Source: Saliniramus sp050485405
GTDB taxonomy: Bacteria; Pseudomonadota; Alphaproteobacteria; Rhizobiales; Beijerinckiaceae
DNA length: 64,000 nucleotides
NCBI GenBank assembly: GCA_050485405.1
Contig: JBJHBI010000008.1
Span: forward strand, 1-64,000
Reading direction: 5' to 3'
Below are positions 34,185-41,486 of this stretch, piece by piece. The notes beneath the pieces are model-generated. The model had not been told where the DNA came from. It made no database searches and saw only the letters and a program-made list of their open reading frames with translations. Numbering within the stretch: the stretch's first letter is position 1; every line of letters starts with the position of its first letter. A program made the translations under genes and the position numbers.

Positions 34185-34724
34185 TCAGCCCGGATTGTAT
34201 CGCTTCAATGCGAATATCCGATCCAGCGTCTTGCGCGGTATGATGATGTCGACGAAATGTGTGGCATTGCGGTTGAGGCGCGCTTCGAGAGCGGCGCGGT
34301 CGGATTCTTTCTCGCAATGGATCATCAGTTGTCCGCCGGCCCCGTCGACTTCCTTGTCGAAATACCGGATGTTGCGGCCCGGATTGGCTGCCACGATACT
34401 CGCGGCGAGCTGGCTTACGCCCCTTGTGTAATACCTTGACAGCAGGTCGTCCCGGTCGATGTAGAAGCATCGTACCGAACCGTCGAGCTTGTTCACATGT
34501 ACATCGTCGAGCGCCTCCTTCTGGAAGCGGATCAGGCTGAGATCGTTTTTCGCCCCGGGCGCGAAGAACTCGATGAAGTAGTCGTTCACCGGTAGCCCCT
34601 GGTCATCGCGGACACGGGTGACGATCTGAATATAGCGATGCATTTCCTGGTCTTCGGGCGGATTGCTTCGAAACAACCCTCGCCTACGGGAGCGTTGGGC
34701 GAGCTCCGCTGTCTCTTCCGACAC
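34185..34724 (-). CDS. hypothetical protein, companion of the adjacent lipase
   Basis: A 179-residue protein that I do not recognise by name. A basic N-terminal tail (about 1-25) is followed by a predicted beta-rich domain: MHRYIQIVTRVRDDQGLPVNDYFIEFFAPG (about 28), LDGSVRCFYIDRDDLLSRYY (about 80) and ATHFVDIIIPRKTLDRIFALKRY at the end. The D-x-x-G-x-P-V-x-D-Y-x-I-E-F pattern resembles beta-sandwich domains fused C-terminally to some bacterial lipases, so this may be that domain as a separate gene. The start is GTG 34724, only 9 bp after the lipase stop, so the two form an operon. It could equally be a modulator or immunity protein of the lipase. Confidence 0.75.
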   Translation of the reverse strand: MSEETAELAQRSRRRGLFRSNPPEDQEMHRYIQIVTRVRDDQGLPVNDYFIEFFAPGAKNDLSLIRFQKEALDDVHVNKLDGSVRCFYIDRDDLLSRYYTRGVSQLAASIVAANPGRNIRYFDKEVDGAGGQLMIHCEKESDRAALEARLNRNATHFVDIIIPRKTLDRIFALKRYNPG

Positions 34725-34733
34725 CCCACGCCA

Positions 34734-35612
34734 TTATTCCGCGATGCGTTGATGCGCGTCCCAGCCATCGCATGCGAGAGCCTCCAGAATGAGAGCGCCG
34801 AGACGATCGGAGAGTTCGGGTATGGCGCCGCTCGGATCGCCGGGAAACTTGATTTGCGTGTGATCTCGATCGGGGAGGACCGCAAAGGGGATCGTGCTGC
34901 CGCCGATGCGCGACGCCCATGCCGTGATGTCTGGTCGCTCGGCGTCTTCACCGAAAGCGAGGGTCAGACCGGTGACGTTCATGTTCGCCGCGGGCACGCG
35001 CACCGTGCCGTCACTTCCGTCCTCGTTGAGGAGGCGGCGCGTGATGCTGCGATAGCCGCGGCTGCCGGTGATGACGAAGGGCCAGATGCCGCCTCGCCCG
35101 TACGGCCCGCTCGTGGCGCCATCCGGATCGAGCAGATCGCGCGTGACGAGTTCGCGCTGGTATGGCGAGCCGAGTTCGAGTGCGTTGAGCATCTCGCGCC
35201 CGGTCTGGAAGCCGTTGAAGAGACCTTTCGTGGCGCGACCGACATAGGAATTGCCGAGCGTCGCGAGGCGCGAGCCGAAATTCGCCGGTGCGAGCATCAA
35301 CATGCGCTTGACCGGGCAGTCCTTTCCGTCGGGATAAAACGTCGCCGCCCATTCGCGCATGACGAGGCCGGCTGTCGAATGGCCGATCAGGTCGAAATGC
35401 TCGCCGAGTTCGCCTTTCTGCTGCAACTCGACAATCACCGCCTGCATGCGCCGCGCGACGTCGTCGATGCGGACATCGTCATCGGTCGATATGTAATCGC
35501 CGAGCCATATCCGGGTGATGTCGTAGCCGGCTGCCGCGAGGAAGCCTTCCAGCTTGCGAAACGAGCCGGATTTGTCGCCCCAGCCATGAAGAATTGCGAT
35601 CTGTCGGGCCAT
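34734..35612 (-). CDS. alpha/beta hydrolase, lipase/esterase family
   Basis: A 292-residue alpha/beta hydrolase. It begins MARQIAILHGWGDKSGSF with the oxyanion HGW (9-11); the nucleophile elbow is GHSTAG (77-82, Ser79), and a late His lies in DRDHTQIKF (about 249). LMLAPANFGSRLA (about 110) is typical of lipases that act on long-chain esters, and there is a large insertion (cap) between the nucleophile and the acid. No signal peptide is seen. ATG 35612 follows GGGGGG at good distance; an ATG five codons earlier is possible. It is co-transcribed with the companion gene downstream. The substrate is unknown. Confidence 0.85.
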   Translation of the reverse strand: MARQIAILHGWGDKSGSFRKLEGFLAAAGYDITRIWLGDYISTDDDVRIDDVARRMQAVIVELQQKGELGEHFDLIGHSTAGLVMREWAATFYPDGKDCPVKRMLMLAPANFGSRLATLGNSYVGRATKGLFNGFQTGREMLNALELGSPYQRELVTRDLLDPDGATSGPYGRGGIWPFVITGSRGYRSITRRLLNEDGSDGTVRVPAANMNVTGLTLAFGEDAERPDITAWASRIGGSTIPFAVLPDRDHTQIKFPGDPSGAIPELSDRLGALILEALACDGWDAHQRIAE

Positions 35613-35785
35613 GCCTGATCCCCCCATCAGGTTGCGCGCCAGGCATCGGACGCCTGCTCACAACCCTATGGTATACAGAATCATAAATTGTGCAATTCGC
35701 CCCATGCGTGCAACATTGTTTTTCTTCGCCGCATTGCAAAAACAGACCGCGTCAACCAGCGCGCGGAAATCGCGCCCATCCCCGC

Positions 35786-36790
35786 TCAAACCACCTTCTC
35801 CACCGAGACCGTATGCTCCGCTTCGCCGGTCTTTTCGAAGCTGGTGACGTTGCCGATCGTAGTGTCGGCGATGTTGGTCAGGGCTTCGTGGGTGAAGAAG
35901 GCCTGGTGGCCGGTGATCAGGACGTTGGGGAAGGTGAGGAGGCGGGCGAAGACGTCGTCACTGAGAATGTCGTTCGACAGATCGCGGAAGAACAGATCAC
36001 CTTCCTCTTCGTAAACGTCGAGGGCGAGCGAGCCTATGCGCCCGTTCTTGAGCGCGTCGAGCACCGCCCTGGTATCGATCACCGCGCCACGCGACGTGTT
36101 CACGATCATCACTGAAGATTTCATCCGCGCGATCGCGTCGGCATCGATCAGATGGCGTGTATCCGGCGTCAACGGGCAGTGCAGGGAGATGATGTCGGAT
36201 TCCGCAAACAGCGTGTCGAGATCGACATAGGCGATGCCGCGCGCCTCGCAATCGGGGTTGAGCGCCACGTCGTAGGCGATCACCCGGCAATTGAATCCCT
36301 GGAAGATCGCGGCGGTGATGGCGCCGATCTGGCCCGTACCGACGATGCCGACGGTCTTTTCGTTCAGATCGAAGCCGATCAGCCCGTCGAGATTGAAGTT
36401 GTTCTCGCGCACCCGGTTATGCGCCTTGTGGATGCGCCGGTTGAGGGCGAGGACGAGGGCGAGGGTGTGCTCGGCCACCGCATGGGGCGAATAGGCGGGC
36501 ACGCGCGCCACGGTGATGCCGAGCTCTTGTGCCGCTTCCAGATCGACATTGTTGAAGCCCGCGCAGCGCAAGGCGACGAGCCTGATCTCGTCGGCGGCGA
36601 GCTGCTCCAGCACCGTTCGGTCGAGCGTGTCGTTGACGAAGGCGCACACGCCCTGCGCGCCGCGCGCGAGGACGGCGGTCTCCGGGCGTAGCGGCGCTTC
36701 GAGATAGACGAGCTCGTGCGACCCAGCGCGATTGGCCGCATCGAGATAGGTGCGGTCATAGGGTTTGGTGGAGAAGACGCAGAGCTTCAT
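35786..36790 (-). CDS. D-2-hydroxyacid dehydrogenase, D-lactate dehydrogenase type
   Basis: A 334-residue NAD-dependent enzyme of the LdhA group. Seen: LRCAGFNNVDLEAA (about 75), VPAYSPHAVAEHTLALVLALNR (about 95), KTVGIVGTGQIGA (about 145, Rossmann GxGxxG), LHCPLTPDTRHLID (about 205), NTSRGAVIDTRAVLDAL (about 232, catalytic Arg), ALDVYEEEGDLFFRD (about 256, catalytic Glu) and TGHQAFFTHEALTNI (about 294, catalytic His). The FFRD insert is typical of fermentative D-lactate dehydrogenases that reduce pyruvate. It starts 1 bp after the PfkB-kinase stop, so the two are co-transcribed: a sugar-phosphate kinase feeding glycolysis next to its fermentative exit. Confidence 0.9.
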   Translation of the reverse strand: MKLCVFSTKPYDRTYLDAANRAGSHELVYLEAPLRPETAVLARGAQGVCAFVNDTLDRTVLEQLAADEIRLVALRCAGFNNVDLEAAQELGITVARVPAYSPHAVAEHTLALVLALNRRIHKAHNRVRENNFNLDGLIGFDLNEKTVGIVGTGQIGAITAAIFQGFNCRVIAYDVALNPDCEARGIAYVDLDTLFAESDIISLHCPLTPDTRHLIDADAIARMKSSVMIVNTSRGAVIDTRAVLDALKNGRIGSLALDVYEEEGDLFFRDLSNDILSDDVFARLLTFPNVLITGHQAFFTHEALTNIADTTIGNVTSFEKTGEAEHTVSVEKVV

Positions 36791-36791
36791 C

Positions 36792-37733
36792 TCAGGCTTC
36801 CTTTTCGTGATTGCGCAATTGCGCGTAGAGCCGTTCGACATCCGCGCGGCGGCACAGCTCGGTGCCCGGGGTCATCACGGCGGCGCTGCCTGCGGCCATT
36901 CCCAAGAGGAAGGCGTCGCGATGCGACAGGCCCGTGCTCAAGCCGTGAGTCATTCCGGCGACGAAACTGTCCCCGGCGCCGACGGCGTTCCTGACTTCGA
37001 CCTCGGGCACCGCGCGCTCATAGGCGCCATCGCAATCGACCAGCACGGCGCCCTCGTGGCCGAGCGTCACGGCGATCATCTCGGCCTTGCCGTCATCGAT
37101 GAACCCCTTCGCCGCCGCGCTGATTTCATCGGCGTGGTGACAATCCTGGCCGGTGAGGTTGCGGAATTCGCCGTGGCTCGGCTTCACGAAATGAATGCCG
37201 CCATGGTCGAGGGCGGCTTTGAGCGCATCGCCGGAAGTATCGAGTACGAAATGCGCGCCCTTCTCGCGCGCGACATCCGCGACGCGAGTGTAGAAATCAG
37301 CCTCGACCCCGCGCGGCAGGCTGCCTGACGCAACGAGATAATCGCAATCCATCCCGCGCAGCGCATCGAGGCAGGCGTCGATCTCCTCGCCCGAGAGCTT
37401 CGGCCCCTCCGGCGTGAAGCGGAATTCCTTGCCGCTCTCGCGCTCATAGACCACATGAGAAAGCCGCGTATCGTCTGCGATCGGGATGCGTTTGCGGGCG
37501 ACGCCCTGCTTGTCGATCAGGCTGTCGAGCACGTCCCCCGTGGCGCCGCCGGCGAGATAGAGCGCGCAGACATCACCGCCGAGTTCCTTCACCACCCGCG
37601 CCACGTTGATCCCGCCGCCGCCGGGATCGAACCGCTCGTTCGAGGTGCGTACCTTGTTGGTATGCCGCACCTTCTCCGCCTCGGCCGATCCGTCGATCGA
37701 CGGGTTGAGCGTGAGCGTGACGATCTTCGCCAT
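36792..37733 (-). CDS. PfkB-family carbohydrate kinase (1-phosphofructokinase/6-phosphofructokinase II type)
   Basis: A 313-residue ribokinase-fold kinase. MAKIVTLTLNPSIDGSAEAEKV is the start common to PfkB, FruK and tagatose-6-phosphate kinases; GGGGINVARVVKELGGD (about 40) is the substrate motif, and VRNAVGAGDSFVAGMTHGL (about 243) is the PfkB signature 2 with the catalytic Asp in GAGDS. The LVASGSLPRGVEADFY segment (about 134) fits PfkB or FruK. ATG 37733 lacks a clear ribosome site (CCTCCC precedes it). Fructose-6-phosphate or fructose-1-phosphate are the likely substrates; no PTS genes adjoin, which favours PfkB. Confidence 0.88.
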   Translation of the reverse strand: MAKIVTLTLNPSIDGSAEAEKVRHTNKVRTSNERFDPGGGGINVARVVKELGGDVCALYLAGGATGDVLDSLIDKQGVARKRIPIADDTRLSHVVYERESGKEFRFTPEGPKLSGEEIDACLDALRGMDCDYLVASGSLPRGVEADFYTRVADVAREKGAHFVLDTSGDALKAALDHGGIHFVKPSHGEFRNLTGQDCHHADEISAAAKGFIDDGKAEMIAVTLGHEGAVLVDCDGAYERAVPEVEVRNAVGAGDSFVAGMTHGLSTGLSHRDAFLLGMAAGSAAVMTPGTELCRRADVERLYAQLRNHEKEA

Positions 37734-37772
37734 GGGAGGAACCCGTCCCTGCACGTGCCGCGTTTGATGATT

Positions 37773-37845
37773 CGCCGCGATGGTATCGCTTCACCACCAG
37801 GGGGATAACCCCGCAAAACGCGTAATGGTTTCGGGAGACGGGGAG
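37773..37845. repeat. direct repeat copy A flanking the RES-Xre module
   Basis: CGCCGCGATGGTA-T-CGCTTC begins a stretch that matches 39116-39188 in the same orientation: the first 26-30 bases are nearly identical and the next 45 are clearly similar, with scattered changes. It lies just upstream of the PfkB gene; copy B lies just downstream of the toxin gene. Confidence 0.55.
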
Positions 37846-37910
37846 AGACATGGGGAATTCGGGGAGATGTTTGCGGGTTGGCGATAAAACGTCCGGACCA
37901 TCGAATATGG

Positions 37911-37940
37911 TCATATGAACTTGCAAAGCATGTCATATGA
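37911..37940. promoter_or_regulatory. paired palindromic operators of the RES-Xre module
   Basis: The 8-bp palindrome TCATATGA occurs at 37911-37918 and at 37933-37940, with centres 22 bp apart, about two helical turns. They lie 40-70 bp before the antitoxin start, where its promoter should be. Toxin-antitoxin modules of this type are autoregulated by the antitoxin or the complex binding such repeats. Confidence 0.65.
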
Positions 37941-37979
37941 TCTTATCTTCAAGGGCAAGGCATGAAGGAGCGGCACCCC

Positions 37980-38369
37980 ATGGAAGGTCTTGTTCTCGAG
38001 CGTCCCGCACCGGACCGTCAGGGTGTCGCCCTCAAGGCCTTCGCGCGTATCGCGGATGCGTGGTCCCTGACGCTGCGGGAGGCGGCGGCGCTGGCGGATA
38101 TGTCGGAATCCACCTGGAAGCGGGCCAGAAAGCCGGGTTTTGCGGGGGATTTGACGCGCGACCAGATGCTGCGCCTGAGCGCGCTGGTCGGGCTCTACAA
38201 GTCGCTTGCGCTCTATTTCGACGAGCCGATCGCGCTGAACTGGGTGAAGCTGCCCAATCAGGGTCCCGAATTCGACGGCGCGCGGCCCCTGGACGCCATG
38301 ATCGCGGGAGGGTTGCCCAAGATCCTGCGGGTGCGTGGCTATGTCGATGCGCTGCGGGGCGGGGTTTGA
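37980..38369 (+). CDS. Xre/MbcA/ParS-type antitoxin
   Basis: A 129-residue antitoxin. The first half holds a helix-turn-helix (LTLREAAALADMSESTWKRARK, about 29-50); the second half is the MbcA/ParS/Xre toxin-binding domain (RLSALVGLYKSLALYFDEPIALNWVKLPNQG, then GARPLDAMIAGGLPKILRVRGYVDALRGG). It neutralises the RES toxin encoded just downstream and probably represses the operon. ATG 37980 is preferred because AAGGAG lies nine bases upstream; ATG 37962 is an alternative. Its stop overlaps the toxin start by four bases. Confidence 0.92.
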   Translation: MEGLVLERPAPDRQGVALKAFARIADAWSLTLREAAALADMSESTWKRARKPGFAGDLTRDQMLRLSALVGLYKSLALYFDEPIALNWVKLPNQGPEFDGARPLDAMIAGGLPKILRVRGYVDALRGGV

Positions 38370-39055
38370 AGATCACTTCCGTCAATGACCGTGCGCTCGT
38401 CCGGCTGACCCCCGAGACCCGCCACAAGCCCCCGGTGCTGCGGGGATTGGTGGATAGCGACGAGGAGGCGCAGATTCTCGCCGAGATCGAAGGCGAGACC
38501 AGTGCCCGCCTGATCGCGGAGCGCGAGGGCGGCCCCGCGCTCGACCGCCGCGAGCTCGCTTTCGCGAGACGGGCGCATGATCTGAAGCTCTACGGGCAGA
38601 GCCACATCAACGCGGCTTTCACCTATACCCGCCCCGGCGGCAACCGGTTCAATACCGGCGCGCGCGGTGCGTGGTATTGCGCCTGGGACATGCTGACGAG
38701 CGCGCAGGAGGTGGGCTTCCACCGGACCCGCGAACTGGGCTTCATCGGCATCTACGAGGACGAAGCGCGATACGTGGAACTGCTCGCCGATTTCATCGGC
38801 GACTTTCCCGATCTGGACGAAGAGCCGCATCCCGCGCTCGACCCGGACCCGGAACGCGGCTACCCGGCCGGGCAGCGGCTCGCCGCCGAGCTGCGATCAG
38901 AAGGCCATCGCGGCCTGATCTACCCCTCCATCCGCCATCCGGGCGGCCGCTGCTTCGTCGCCTTCGACCCCGGAATCATCCAGAATGTACGCCCGGGGGC
39001 GGGGTGGAGGCTGATTTGGCGGGGCGGGGCTGAATTTTCGGTTGAGGGGGGATAG
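38366..39055 (+). CDS. RES-domain NAD+-degrading toxin
   Basis: A 229-residue RES-family toxin, which in characterised members depletes NAD+ and stops growth. The conserved residues that name the family are visible: Arg94 in GGNRFNTGARGAWYCA, Glu115 in SAQEVGFHR, and Ser in GLIYPSIRHPGGRC (about 190). The start is an unusual TTG at 38366, overlapping the antitoxin stop (TTGA); no ATG or GTG gives the full domain, and G-rich sequence precedes it. The weak start would keep toxin output below antitoxin output. RES toxins are usually about 150-230 residues, so the gene appears intact. Confidence 0.9.
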   Translation: MKITSVNDRALVRLTPETRHKPPVLRGLVDSDEEAQILAEIEGETSARLIAEREGGPALDRRELAFARRAHDLKLYGQSHINAAFTYTRPGGNRFNTGARGAWYCAWDMLTSAQEVGFHRTRELGFIGIYEDEARYVELLADFIGDFPDLDEEPHPALDPDPERGYPAGQRLAAELRSEGHRGLIYPSIRHPGGRCFVAFDPGIIQNVRPGAGWRLIWRGGAEFSVEGG

Positions 39056-39115
39056 GGGGGATGCCTGATCAGGCCTCGCGCTCGAAGATGATGGGGGCGA
39101 TCCGCGTGTCACATG

Positions 39116-39188
39116 CGCCGCGATGGTACCGCTTCGCTATCAGGAAGATGATCTCGCAGACTCGGAAATGATCTCGGAGTAGGGGAAT
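39116..39188. repeat. direct repeat copy B flanking the RES-Xre module
   Basis: Matches 37773-37845 in the same orientation, 1,343 bp away, starting CGCCGCGATGGTA-C-CGCTTC. The 214-bp gap between the toxin and the next gene (39056-39269) otherwise shows no gene. Confidence 0.55.
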
Positions 39189-39269
39189 ACTCTGGAACGT
39201 GACGAATCCGGCCTGCATCGGCACGTTCAACGCCGAATATTCGCCCATTATCCGGGATAACGAACGCGT

Positions 39270-39449
39270 TCAGCGTGCCAGCGCGTTGTCGAACTTGCCC
39301 CGTGGCGCGCTATCGATCATGCGCTTGATCTGCGCGTCGTCCGGGCGCTCGAACGCGGGGGTCTTGCGAACCACATACATAGTATAGGCGATCGCGGCCC
39401 CTGAGAGGCAGACAGCAGAAACGGAGAGAAGGATTTCGAACAGGGTCAT
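39270..39449 (-). CDS. hypothetical small single-pass membrane protein
   Basis: A 59-residue protein: an N-terminal helix (LFEILLSVSAVCLSGAAIAYTMYVV) and a charged cytoplasmic-type tail (RKTPAFERPDDAQIKRMIDSAPRGKFDNALAR). A strong GGAGGTG sits five bases before ATG 39449, which is the main reason to believe the gene. Function unknown. It lies in the accessory stretch after the toxin-antitoxin module, 42 bp downstream of another orphan membrane protein gene on the same strand. Confidence 0.65.
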   Translation of the reverse strand: MTLFEILLSVSAVCLSGAAIAYTMYVVRKTPAFERPDDAQIKRMIDSAPRGKFDNALAR

Positions 39450-39491
39450 CATCACCTCCATGCACCACCATATAGAGCTAAAGCACTCAAA

Positions 39492-39989
39492 TTACGACCC
39501 TCTGCCGTTATCCTCGCAGAGTTTTGCAAGCCTGTTAAGAGCATTCGTCCGGACCTCGTACTGATCGGCTCTGTCCAGAAGCTTCATACGTCCGAACCAG
39601 GCTGCTCCGGCGCCTATCCCGAGCGCCACGAAGACCGAGGCCGCGACCGGAACTGCGATCGTGCCTGCGAGTCCCGCGATCATGGCAGCACCTGAAAGCC
39701 CCATCAGCGTATTCTGAAGCGGCCCGAGGCCAGTCTCGGCCGGCCTTTTGATCTTGCGCCCGGCTTTCTGCTGCTCCTCTGCCAGTCGTTTGAACCAGAC
39801 CACCAACACTGAGCGGACATCCGGGTCGTTGATGCGTTTGAGGGCCGCATTGAGTGCCGCCTCGCCGCTGGGGTGATCGGCAAGCGCGAGAAGGCCGGCG
39901 CGGATCATGTCCCAATCGACATCATTTCGCATCGAGGCGGCACTGGCGTGGCGAACGATACCGCCCGCGATATCATCGATCTGGTTCAT
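39492..39989 (-). CDS. hypothetical membrane-associated protein
   Basis: A 165-residue protein that I do not recognise. The N-terminal 90 residues are helical and charged; residues about 90-140 hold a glycine/alanine-rich hydrophobic hairpin (NTLMGLSGAAMIAGLAG, VPVAASVFVALGIGAGAAWFG); the C-terminus is charged. ATG 39989 (MNQIDDIAGGIVRHA) has no clear ribosome site; a TTG at 40037 would add 16 residues of poor character. Local base composition is a little less GC-rich than the neighbours. It may be co-transcribed with the small gene at 39270. No function is proposed. Confidence 0.6.
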   Translation of the reverse strand: MNQIDDIAGGIVRHASAASMRNDVDWDMIRAGLLALADHPSGEAALNAALKRINDPDVRSVLVVWFKRLAEEQQKAGRKIKRPAETGLGPLQNTLMGLSGAAMIAGLAGTIAVPVAASVFVALGIGAGAAWFGRMKLLDRADQYEVRTNALNRLAKLCEDNGRGS

Positions 39990-40219
39990 GAGTGCAGTGA
40001 TGAGGTGAGGGTGCGATGATTGCAAGATGCAATACAAAATGGTGCAGAAAATATGTCTGATCAGCCCTTGGCTGGTTCGATTAGGGAAGTGGTGTCAATA
40101 TCTTAGCCCAAGTCCAAGCCCAAGCGGGGGTCTGTCGGGGTTGGGAACGTTCGTGGCTGATTGTCGAGATGCTATTGTGTACTCAGTCAACTCGATTTCT
40201 GGCTGTGTCCAGCCCCCCC

Positions 40220-41440
40220 TCAAACCAACCCGCATTCCCCGATCAACTGCGGGATCTTCTCCCGGAACGGAAAGAACCCCCGCGTCGCATGCGGCCAGGC
40301 GGCTTTGTCCAGGGGGCGGAGGATGCGTACCAGCCGCAGGCCGGCCTGCCTCAGTTCCGGCTCCAGCGCGTCGAGGCGGGTGCGGGCGGGGCCGATGGGG
40401 GCGTAGGCGGTGACGATCGTATTCGATCCGGCCTCGCGGGCGAGTTCGGTGAGGGAGGCGGCGGTGAAGGCGAAGGGGGCGCCGGGGGCGGCGAAATGCG
40501 CCTTGGCGCGGGTGAGCGCATCGGCCAGCGCATCATGGGTGAAAAGGTGGACGCGCTCCGAGACCATGCCCGGAGAGCGCCCCTCACTCGCCTGCACCGT
40601 GGCGATCGCGCCGATCTCGGCATCGCCGAGGGCGAGCGTCTCGGGCCGGCAATCCTCCTCGGTGATGAGCAGCGCGACTTTGCCCTTGGGCGGATCATCG
40701 CCGAGCGGTGCTCCCTGCGGTGCGGGCGGGGGTGCGTCGTCGATGGGCTCGGCCACCGGGCTCAGGCCGTCGGGGGCGAAGCGGCCCTGCGTGAAGCGTT
40801 CGATATTGTCGCGGCGCGCGAGATAGGTCTTGCCGCGCGTCTGGATCCCCGCGACCCAGCGCCATGACAGGGTGTTCGAGGCCGGGTCGCCGTCGAGCAG
40901 ATGGCGCATGAAGAAATCGGCGCCGAGCACCCAGGGCAGCTTCAGCGTGAAGATCCAGATCGAGGCGAACCACATCCGCGCATGATTATGGAGATATCCC
41001 GTCGCGACGAGCTCGCGGGCCCAGTCGTCGAAGCCTTCGATCCCGGTCTCGCCGGATGTCGCGGCGCGCATCGCCGCATCGAGGCGCGGATCATCATGCT
41101 GCGCCGCGCGCGCCCGGGCGAGTTCCTCGTGGTAGCGAGTATGGATCGCCGGGCGCAGCTCGAGCCAGCCCTTCCAATAGGTGCGCCAGAACACCTCCTG
41201 CACGAATTTTTCGCTCGCCGCGAAGCCGTGCCGCGCGAGCACCCGCGCCACCACCTCGTCCTCGCCGATCAGCCGATGGCGCAGATAGGGCGAGAGCATG
41301 GAGACGTTGTCGCGGTTTTCAGGGCCGGGATCGGTATTGCGCGTCGCCGCATAGGCCCTGCCGGCGCGGGGGAGGAAGGCGTCGAGCCGTGCAAGGGCGG
41401 CCTCGCGGGTGGCGTCGGGGATGGTTTCGGCGTCGCTCAT
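40220..41440 (-). CDS. cryptochrome/photolyase-family FAD protein with apparently permuted domain order
   Basis: A 406-residue protein. Residues about 1-230 are the photolyase FAD-binding helical domain: NVSMLSPYLRHRLIGEDEVV (about 46), VQEVFWRTYWKGWLELRP (about 80), TGYLHNHARMWFASIWIF (about 147) and LLDGDPASNTLSWRWVAGI (about 181). The N-terminal alpha/beta (antenna) domain expected first is absent; instead, after a Pro-rich linker, residues about 250-406 look like it (KVALLITEEDCRPETL, NTIVTAYAPIGPARTRL, and WPHATRGFFPFREKIPQLI at the end). It may repair UV lesions or sense light. MSDAET at 41440 is the chosen start. xerC lies 46 bp upstream on the same strand. Confidence 0.82.
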   Translation of the reverse strand: MSDAETIPDATREAALARLDAFLPRAGRAYAATRNTDPGPENRDNVSMLSPYLRHRLIGEDEVVARVLARHGFAASEKFVQEVFWRTYWKGWLELRPAIHTRYHEELARARAAQHDDPRLDAAMRAATSGETGIEGFDDWARELVATGYLHNHARMWFASIWIFTLKLPWVLGADFFMRHLLDGDPASNTLSWRWVAGIQTRGKTYLARRDNIERFTQGRFAPDGLSPVAEPIDDAPPPAPQGAPLGDDPPKGKVALLITEEDCRPETLALGDAEIGAIATVQASEGRSPGMVSERVHLFTHDALADALTRAKAHFAAPGAPFAFTAASLTELAREAGSNTIVTAYAPIGPARTRLDALEPELRQAGLRLVRILRPLDKAAWPHATRGFFPFREKIPQLIGECGLV

Positions 41441-41486
41441 GCTGGATGAGGTAGCGCCGGCGCGAGCGGCGTCGAGAGGATGGCCT

